The translations under genes and the position numbers were made by a program. 34,296 nucleotides of DNA from an uncultured Oscillospiraceae bacterium (GTDB taxonomy: Bacteria > Bacillota > Clostridia > Oscillospirales > Oscillospiraceae), in contig CANQKZ010000015.1 of assembly GCA_947624585.1 (NCBI GenBank), positions 1 to 34,296 on the forward strand, given 5' to 3'. Under the pieces are notes generated by a model. That model searched no databases. It was not told where the DNA came from and was given only the letters and a program-made list of their open reading frames with translations. This document shows positions 29,386 to 34,296 of the stretch, piece by piece. Every line of letters starts with the position of its first letter. Within the stretch, counting starts at the first letter, position 1.

Positions 29386-29410
29386 CTCCGCAGTCCCAGG
29401 GACGGCGGAG
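29386..29410. terminator. Hairpin between the SCIFF maturase and the antisense promoter
   Basis: CTCCGC and GCGGAG with inner TCCC/GGGA pairing lie just after the maturase stop on the minus strand. The minus tail is GAAAAT and the plus tail ATTATTGTTT, so it may end either transcript. Confidence 0.45.
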
Positions 29411-29419
29411 ATTATTGTT

Positions 29420-30805
29420 TCACGCTTCCTCCACGTCCTCCGCCTTCGCCACCTGCATCATGACGGCGCACTCCATGCGTTTGCGGAAAAGCTCGCAGCC
29501 GTACTCGTAGACGCCGCGAATGGAGCCGGAGGCGTGGTAGGCGTTGGCGGCGCAGCCGCCGGAGCAGTAGAGGCGGGCCCAGCAGCCATCGCACTCATGG
29601 CGGGCGTAGACGTTGCACTGCTTGAACTCGTCCCGCAGGGCCGTGTTGGTGACGCCGTCCCAGATGTTGCCCATCAGATACCGCTCGTCGCCCACGAACT
29701 GGTGGCAGGGGTACAGGTCGCCCCAGGGGGTCACGGCCATGTACTCGGTGCCGGAGCCGCAGCCGGAGATGCGCTTGTAGATGCACGGCCCGTGCCGGAG
29801 GTCGATCATGTAGTGGTAGAAGGTGATGGGCCGCCCCTCCTTTTCGCGTTTCAGCATCTCGCGAGCCAGGATCTCGTATTGCTCGAAGAGCACCGGCAGG
29901 TCCTCCTTTGTCAGGGCGCAGGAGTCGTCGGGGGCGCAGACCACCGGCTCCATGGAAAGCTCCGTGAAGCCCAGGTCCGCCAGGGCGAAGAGGTCCTTCG
30001 TGAAGTCGGTGTTGTAGTGGGTGTAGGTGCCCCGGACGTAGTAGCTCCGGTCCCCTCGGGCCTTGGCAAATTTCTGGAATTTGGGGACGATCTTCTCCCA
30101 GCTCCCCTTCCCCGCCAGGTCCACCCGGAAGCGGTCGTGGGTCTCCCGCCGTCCGTCGATGGACATGACCACGTTGTGCATCTCCCGGTTGGAAAATTCG
30201 ATCACGTCGTCGTCCACCAGAACGCCGTTGGTGGTCAGGGTAAAGCGGAATTTCTTGTGGGCGGGCCCTTCGATGCTTCTGGCGTAGGCCACCAGGTCCT
30301 TCACCACCTGCCAGTTCATCAGCGGCTCGCCGCCGAAGAAGTCCACCTCCAGGTTGGTGCGCCCGCCGGAGTTCTCCACCAGGAAATCCAGGGCCCGCTT
30401 GCCCACCTCAAAGCTCATCAGCGCCCGCTCCCCGCGGTACTTGCCCTGGGAGGCGAAGCAGTAGGAGCAGTTCAGGTTGCAGGTGTGGGCCACGTGGAGG
30501 CACAGGGCCTTCACCTCATTGGAGCGCTTCTTGAAGTCGAAGGCCATTCCGGCGTAGGTGTCCTCGGAGAAGAGCTTCCCCGCGTCCTTCAGCGATTCGA
30601 TGTCCGCGAGGCACTCCCGCAGATCCTCCTCCGTCACGTCGGGCCGGTCGCCGTATTTTTCCAGCATCGCCGCCACGATCTCGTCGCCGGAGTGTGTCCC
30701 GAACATGGCGATCATGTCGTAGGCCACCTCGTCCACCGCGTGGACGGAGCCGGAATTTACGTCCAGGACGATGTTGTATCCGTTCAATTTGTACTGATGT
30801 ATCAT
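29420..30805 (-). CDS. scfB: Thioether cross-link-forming SCIFF peptide maturase (radical SAM/SPASM)
   Basis: The 461-residue enzyme installs thioether bonds on the SCIFF precursor. The N-terminal RiPP-recognition-type region (about 1-85; KLNGYNIVLDVNSGSVHAVD) is followed by the radical SAM core with CNLNCSYC (Cys109, Cys113, Cys116), EVDFFGGEPLMNW and FTLTTNGVLV. The SPASM domain follows (GCGSGTEYMAVTPWGDLYPC, HECDGCWARLYCSGGCAANA, YEYGCELF) and binds auxiliary clusters. ATG 30805 follows AAGGTGAG just after a hairpin and T-tract. The substrate gene lies 63 bp upstream, as in other Clostridia. Confidence 0.95.
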   Translation of the reverse strand: MIHQYKLNGYNIVLDVNSGSVHAVDEVAYDMIAMFGTHSGDEIVAAMLEKYGDRPDVTEEDLRECLADIESLKDAGKLFSEDTYAGMAFDFKKRSNEVKALCLHVAHTCNLNCSYCFASQGKYRGERALMSFEVGKRALDFLVENSGGRTNLEVDFFGGEPLMNWQVVKDLVAYARSIEGPAHKKFRFTLTTNGVLVDDDVIEFSNREMHNVVMSIDGRRETHDRFRVDLAGKGSWEKIVPKFQKFAKARGDRSYYVRGTYTHYNTDFTKDLFALADLGFTELSMEPVVCAPDDSCALTKEDLPVLFEQYEILAREMLKREKEGRPITFYHYMIDLRHGPCIYKRISGCGSGTEYMAVTPWGDLYPCHQFVGDERYLMGNIWDGVTNTALRDEFKQCNVYARHECDGCWARLYCSGGCAANAYHASGSIRGVYEYGCELFRKRMECAVMMQVAKAEDVEEA

Positions 30806-30816
30806 GATCTCACCTT

Positions 30817-30850
30817 AAAAAATGCCGCCTGCGGTCATCCGCAAGCGGCA
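30817..30850 (-). terminator. Attenuator-type terminator between SCIFF precursor and maturase
   Basis: TGCCGC-T-TGCGG and CCGCA-G-GCGGCA form a 12-bp stem with a 4-nt loop (30823-30850) followed by six T residues (30817-30822) on the minus strand. Partial termination here would make far more precursor than enzyme. Confidence 0.8.
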
Positions 30851-30868
30851 GCGTTTTTTACCGATCGC

Positions 30869-31009
30869 TTATTTCTTCTCGCAAAGCTGGTTGGCGACGC
30901 CGCAGGAGGTCTTGCAGGCGGACTGGCAGGAGGTCTGGCACTCGCCGCAGCCGCCGGTCTTGACGCTGGCCTTGAGATCGCGGGTCTCAACAGTCTTGAT
31001 CCTCTTCAT
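30869..31009 (-). CDS. scfA: Six-cysteine ranthipeptide SCIFF precursor
   Basis: The 46-codon peptide is absent from the ORF track because of its length. It starts MKRIKTVETRDLKASVKTGG and carries six cysteines in the pattern C-x2-C-x3-C-x3-C-x3-C-x6-C (GGCGEC, TSC, SAC, TSC, QLC), ending CEKK. This is the near-universal Clostridial SCIFF peptide; its cysteines are cross-linked to neighbouring residues by the downstream maturase. ATG 31009 has GGGGGAG 9 nt upstream. A good promoter lies 38 bp before it. The biological role of SCIFF is not settled; a quorum or metabolic signal has been proposed for ranthipeptides. Confidence 0.96.
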   Translation of the reverse strand: MKRIKTVETRDLKASVKTGGCGECQTSCQSACKTSCGVANQLCEKK

Positions 31010-31046
31010 TTGGGTAGCTCCCCCTTTCCCGAAAACTTACCTGTCT

Positions 31047-31075
31047 ATATTACACCATTTTTCCCGGAAGGTCAA
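31047..31075 (-). promoter_or_regulatory. Promoter of the SCIFF operon
   Basis: TTGACC (31070-31075), 17-bp spacer, TAATAT (31047-31052) on the minus strand. The boxes overlap the last codons of the upstream decarboxylase gene. Confidence 0.75.
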
Positions 31076-32426
31076 CACAAAAAATCAAATCCGGACCGTG
31101 TTTATGTGTAAAATGGAGATCCCGGGCCGTTTTCACCGTCTCCAGGACGCCCGGGTCCACCTCCTCCCCGGGCACGAGGCACGGCACGCCGGGCGGGTAG
31201 GCCCATGCGTACTCCCCGGAGACGCGGCCCAGGGCCTTCTCCAGCGGCACAAGCTCCCCGGTCAGGGACATGGCCTCCCGGAGCGTCAGGACCTGCCGGG
31301 GCAGGGGCGCGGGGGCGCGGTTCTCCGATTTACGCGGCCCCATCTGCCGGTCGAGCTCCCGAAGGGCCTCCAGCAGGCGGCCCAGGGATTTCTCCGTGTC
31401 GCCCATACCGGTCATGCACAGGGTGAGGCCGCCCCGGGCGTACTCCGGTTCGATGCGGAATCTGTCTCTCAGCGCGTCCCCCAGGCCGCCCCCGGAGGCG
31501 AACAGCAGCTTGGAGGGGTCAAGGCGAAAGGTCCCAGCCCCGCCCCGCCACAGGCGGATGTTCTTCAGGGCAGCGGCCCTGTCCCGGAAGTCCGAAAGAA
31601 GCTCCGCCCACGCGCGGGATGCCTCAGGGCCGCGTTTTTTCAGATACTCCAGGCACTTCTCGATGGAGGTGGACAGGAGGTAGGAGGGGCTGGATGTCTG
31701 GAGCATCCCCACGTACCGCCGCACTTTGGCCCGGTCCGCCAGGTCCCCGCTTATGTGCAGAAGGGCCGTCTGTGTCAGGGCGGGCAGGGTCTTGTGGAGG
31801 CTCTGGACCGTAAGGTCCGCGCCGCCCCTGACGGCGCCCTCCGGGAATCCGGGCAGGCCCAGGTGGGCGCCGTGGGCCTCGTCCACCAGGAGGGGCACGC
31901 CGCGCCGGTGGCACTCCCGGGCGATGGCGGGGATGTCGCTCAGCACCCCCTCGTAGGTGGGACTGGTGACGCACACCAGACGGACCTCCGGGTACCGGTC
32001 CAGGCTCTCCGCTACCCGCGCCGGGTCCACCGACAGGGGGATCCCCAGAAGGGGGTCCGGGGCGGGGGGCAGATACCGGGTCCGCGCTCCCAGAAGCTGG
32101 GCGGCGTGGTAGACGGAGCGGTGGGAGGCGCGGCACATCAGCAGCTCCCCGCCCCCCTCCAGCACGGAGAGGACGGAGGCCAGGACCCCCAGGGTGCTCC
32201 CGCCCACCAGCGCCACGGTTTCGGAGGCGCCCCAGAGGCGGGCGGTGGACTTTTCCATCTCCAGGAACCCGTCTTCCGGGTCGTTCAGGTCATCAAAGCC
32301 CCGGATCTCCGTGATATCCCGCTCCGCCAGGCCCCGCAGCCACGGGTACGCCTCCGCGTTGCGCTTATGACCCGGCATATGCATGGGCAGCGTGTCGATG
32401 GCGGCGAGCCTGTCGTACAGCTTCAT
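31050..32426 (-). CDS. Orn/Lys/Arg decarboxylase-family PLP enzyme
   Basis: The 458-residue fold type I PLP enzyme resembles the Bacillus YaaO/SpeA group, which decarboxylates arginine, lysine or ornithine to polyamine precursors. Motifs are LPMHMPGHKRN near the N-terminus, ALVGGSTLGVLASVLSVLEG (phosphate binding), LLVDEAHGAHLG (Asp182, PLP ring) and TVQSLHKTLPALTQT (Lys212 Schiff base). A C-terminal domain with PPGVPCLVPGEEV follows. The track start 32723 was trimmed to ATG 32426, with GGGAGACGGAG upstream. Substrate preference cannot be read by eye. Confidence 0.9.
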   Translation of the reverse strand: MKLYDRLAAIDTLPMHMPGHKRNAEAYPWLRGLAERDITEIRGFDDLNDPEDGFLEMEKSTARLWGASETVALVGGSTLGVLASVLSVLEGGGELLMCRASHRSVYHAAQLLGARTRYLPPAPDPLLGIPLSVDPARVAESLDRYPEVRLVCVTSPTYEGVLSDIPAIARECHRRGVPLLVDEAHGAHLGLPGFPEGAVRGGADLTVQSLHKTLPALTQTALLHISGDLADRAKVRRYVGMLQTSSPSYLLSTSIEKCLEYLKKRGPEASRAWAELLSDFRDRAAALKNIRLWRGGAGTFRLDPSKLLFASGGGLGDALRDRFRIEPEYARGGLTLCMTGMGDTEKSLGRLLEALRELDRQMGPRKSENRAPAPLPRQVLTLREAMSLTGELVPLEKALGRVSGEYAWAYPPGVPCLVPGEEVDPGVLETVKTARDLHFTHKHGPDLIFCVDLPGKMV

Positions 32427-32456
32427 GCGCTCCGTCTCCCTTCTGAAAAAGGTAAC

Positions 32457-32480
32457 GCGGGCGGGACAGCGCCCGCCCGC
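32457..32480 (-). terminator. Terminator after the PrsA-like gene
   Basis: GCGGGCGGG, a 6-nt loop and CCCGCCCGC form a 9-bp GC stem, followed on the minus strand by GTTACCTTTTTC. Confidence 0.75.
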
Positions 32481-32514
32481 GAGGGGGTTTAAGATTTTGG
32501 AAATTATCCTCTCA

Positions 32515-34068
32515 TCAGCCGCCCAGGGCGGTGATCTTCTTGGAGAGGCCCATCTGCCAGCCTTTTTCCACATCCTGGTAGTTGGCGACGGCGGAATCCT
32601 CCCAGTCGGCGTAGGCCTCGTTGCGCAGGTCGGCCTCGCTGAGCATGTCGCCGTACACGCCGTCCACGCCGGAGAAGTACACCACGAAGGCGCCGTAGCC
32701 GTCCACATAGACCACGTCCACATCGCCTTCGGCGCGGGACTCGTCCATGAACCAGTCGGACAGCTTGTCGGGCAGGCTGTAGCGCCCCGCGCTGGTGATG
32801 GAACTGCTGGAGGTGACGAGGTCGGAGCTGTCGGCCATCAGGTCCACAAAGGCGTCGTAACCCTTTTCGGTGAGGGCGTCGTAGTCGGCCTTGACCTCCT
32901 GGGCCTGGAGGGTGGCCTTCTCCTGAGCGGTCTCCTCGGAGCCCTCCTCGGTGTCGGCGGACTCGGTGACGAGTCCGTAATAGCCGCTGACAGCGTTGTA
33001 GCGGTTGGTGTCGCGGTCAAGGAAGTAGGCCACATAGACATAGGGCGTGGCGGCGTCCTCGCCGGTCTTGAGCACCTCCACATCTCCGGCCTTGCGGGCG
33101 GGATCGGTCATCCAGTCCTTCAGGGCGTCGGCCAGGGAGCTGCCCTGGGTGTGGCGGATGGTGGCGGCGTCCCCGTCGTAGTCCTCGTTGTCCGCGTTCA
33201 GGGAGGCGGCGTAGTCTATGAAGCTCTGTTCGTCGGTGACGGCGGCCAGATATGCCTCGGCGTCGGCCTGGGCCTTGGCGGAGGCGTCCTCAGCGGACAT
33301 GGTCTCGTCCTCCTCGGTGTCCTCGTCGTCGGTGACGGCGGTGCCGGAGAAGGAGTAGAGGCGGTAGTTGAAGTAGTCGTAGTCGTCGGCGTTCTCGCTG
33401 TAGTGAGCGGCGATCTCGTCGGCGGTGAAGGTGAAGCTGTCATTCTTGTACTGGGAGAAGTTGGAGGCCAGATAGTCGCGCTCGATATTCTCACGGAACA
33501 CCTTCTCATTGGAGCCCTTGCCGTAATAGACGGCCAGATACGCATCCAGATCCTTGTAGCCGCCGGCGACGACGGACTCGGTGAGGGAGGCGATGCTGCT
33601 GTCGATCTCGTCCAGGTCCTCCTGGGTGAGCTCATAGCCCTCCGCTTTGGCGGCGGCGCACAGGGCGGCCGAGTTCTTCATGCGCTCGATGGCGGCGTCC
33701 TCAAAATAATCGGCCCAGGTGGTATCAGAGTCGCCGCCGAAGTATGCCTGGTCCCGGAAGGGGCTCTGGGTGCTGGGCAGGAACATACTCATGACGTCCT
33801 GAGAACTGCCGTAGGAGGAGGTCACGCTGTTGTAGTAGCTGTTATAGGTGCTGTAGTAGTTGTAATTGAAATCGGCGACGGTGTATTTCTGGTCGCCGAT
33901 CTTCAGGGCGGTGGTGCCGTTGTAGAAGAGGTTGGAGTCAAAGAGGATCACAAAGACCAGGACCAGGACCACGCAGGCCACCACGATGCCCACGGTGACG
34001 TTGTACTTCCTGCGCTCCTTTGCCGCCTTTTCCTCCTCGGCCTTCCTGGCGGAGACATATTCGCTCAT
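32515..34068 (-). CDS. Membrane-anchored PrsA/SurA-like foldase
   Basis: The 517-residue protein has a charged cytoplasmic N-terminus (EYVSARKAEEEKAAKERRKY), one membrane helix at about 24-43 (VTVGIVVACVVLVLVFVILF) and a long acidic extracytoplasmic region. The ALKIGDQKYTVADFNYNYY start and the ALCAAAKAEGYELTQEDLDE, SNFSQYKNDSFTFTADEIAA helices resemble the SurA/PrsA N-terminal chaperone lobe. A parvulin-like middle part follows, but canonical catalytic residues were not located. It is probably a foldase for secreted proteins. ATG 34068 has AAAGGA upstream; it has its own promoter and terminator. Confidence 0.75.
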   Translation of the reverse strand: MSEYVSARKAEEEKAAKERRKYNVTVGIVVACVVLVLVFVILFDSNLFYNGTTALKIGDQKYTVADFNYNYYSTYNSYYNSVTSSYGSSQDVMSMFLPSTQSPFRDQAYFGGDSDTTWADYFEDAAIERMKNSAALCAAAKAEGYELTQEDLDEIDSSIASLTESVVAGGYKDLDAYLAVYYGKGSNEKVFRENIERDYLASNFSQYKNDSFTFTADEIAAHYSENADDYDYFNYRLYSFSGTAVTDDEDTEEDETMSAEDASAKAQADAEAYLAAVTDEQSFIDYAASLNADNEDYDGDAATIRHTQGSSLADALKDWMTDPARKAGDVEVLKTGEDAATPYVYVAYFLDRDTNRYNAVSGYYGLVTESADTEEGSEETAQEKATLQAQEVKADYDALTEKGYDAFVDLMADSSDLVTSSSSITSAGRYSLPDKLSDWFMDESRAEGDVDVVYVDGYGAFVVYFSGVDGVYGDMLSEADLRNEAYADWEDSAVANYQDVEKGWQMGLSKKITALGG

Positions 34069-34121
34069 GTTCGATCATTCCTTTTTCATTTGATATCTTC
34101 GAGTGCAACGCTCAGTGCTGT

Positions 34122-34150
34122 ATTATACAATAAAGCGAGCAATTTCGCAA
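34122..34150 (-). promoter_or_regulatory. Promoter of the PrsA-like gene
   Basis: TTGCGA (34145-34150), 17-bp spacer, perfect TATAAT (34122-34127) on the minus strand. Confidence 0.8.
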
Positions 34151-34181
34151 GTGAAATAATTGTGAACGGAGGTGTTTTTTC

Positions 34182-34243
34182 AAAAAAGGGGCTGTGAAAA
34201 AACACGCCACCCCAGGCGTGGACATTCACAGCCCCGTATTTTT
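34182..34243. terminator. Bidirectional terminator at the right edge
   Basis: GGGGCTGTGAA (34188-34198) and TTCACAGCCCC (34225-34235) form an 11-bp stem enclosing an inner CACGCC/GGCGTG hairpin. T-tracts follow on both strands (GTATTTTT on plus, TTTTTTG on minus). It probably separates the PrsA-like gene from a gene outside the window. Confidence 0.8.
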
Positions 34244-34296
34244 GTGGAAAAAACCACATTTTTCAGCGAAAAAGGGCATAGCTCCCCCTTACCCCC

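Noticed and set aside
32383-34197. 604-aa plus-strand Val/Gly-rich ORF
   Set aside because: Antisense to the PrsA-like gene, whose Asp/Tyr/Ser codons produce a Val/Gly-rich complement. No ribosome site or domain.

Overview
The window reads as chromosomal DNA from a GC-rich, spore-forming member of the Clostridia, most likely a gut Oscillospiraceae-type organism (Lawsonibacter/Flavonifractor/Oscillibacter-like). This rests on four things seen or inferred together: high GC, a yabP-yabQ-divIC-yabR sporulation/division block, a SCIFF ranthipeptide with its radical SAM maturase, and a membrane pyrophosphatase. Genus is inference only.

Layout. 1-3600 (minus): yabP, yabQ, divIC, yabR, then an L-threonine aldolase and the start of proS, which runs off the left edge. 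3686-9969 (plus): a double retropepsin-like protein, a divergent membrane pyrophosphatase, an alpha/beta-hydrolase, an ATP-grasp enzyme and a YhaM-type exoribonuclease. 9981-15695 (minus): a processive family-2 glycosyltransferase behind an iterated operator-like array, an ECF sigma/membrane anti-sigma-like pair, a TetR regulator with a clear promoter and palindrome, two half-size TauE/SafE permease genes and an AI-2E/YtvI-type permease. 15788-18505 (plus): hom and lysC, ending in a terminator; lysC carries an internal ribosome site at its domain junction. 18524-20823 (minus): a second ECF sigma/membrane protein pair. 20880-22649: a cytidylate kinase-like gene with a structured leader, then a HigBA-type toxin-antitoxin module. 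22745-24266: a MITE-like element, a decayed ISAs1-like transposase scrap and a radical SAM protein. 24282-28833 (minus): an XRE-TPR regulator, a transglutaminase-like lipoprotein, YigZ and HflX. 28949-29373: a small unannotated locus with two consensus promoters facing each other around a tiny membrane peptide, resembling a type I toxin-antitoxin pair. 29420-34068 (minus): the SCIFF maturase, SCIFF precursor, an Orn/Lys/Arg-type decarboxylase and a PrsA-like membrane-anchored foldase.

Mobile DNA. Two families of about 160-bp terminal-inverted-repeat elements occur. Family A (ends GGGAACCTCTGAATAAATC) has copies at 7568 and 18531; family B (ends ATACTAATATTCAATC) has copies at 10051, 18524 and 22745. 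They have different ends but clearly related cores. Copy A2 sits inside the left terminal repeat of B2 with a TA/TAA target duplication, so the old site can be reconstructed exactly. Copy A1 landed in the stop codon of the hydrolase gene and regenerated it.

The strongest candidates for something undescribed are the 28949-29373 toxin/antisense-like locus and the two MITE families with a shared core and different ends. No tRNA, rRNA, CRISPR array or known metabolite riboswitch was recognised. All start-site choices are by eye from Shine-Dalgarno spacing.
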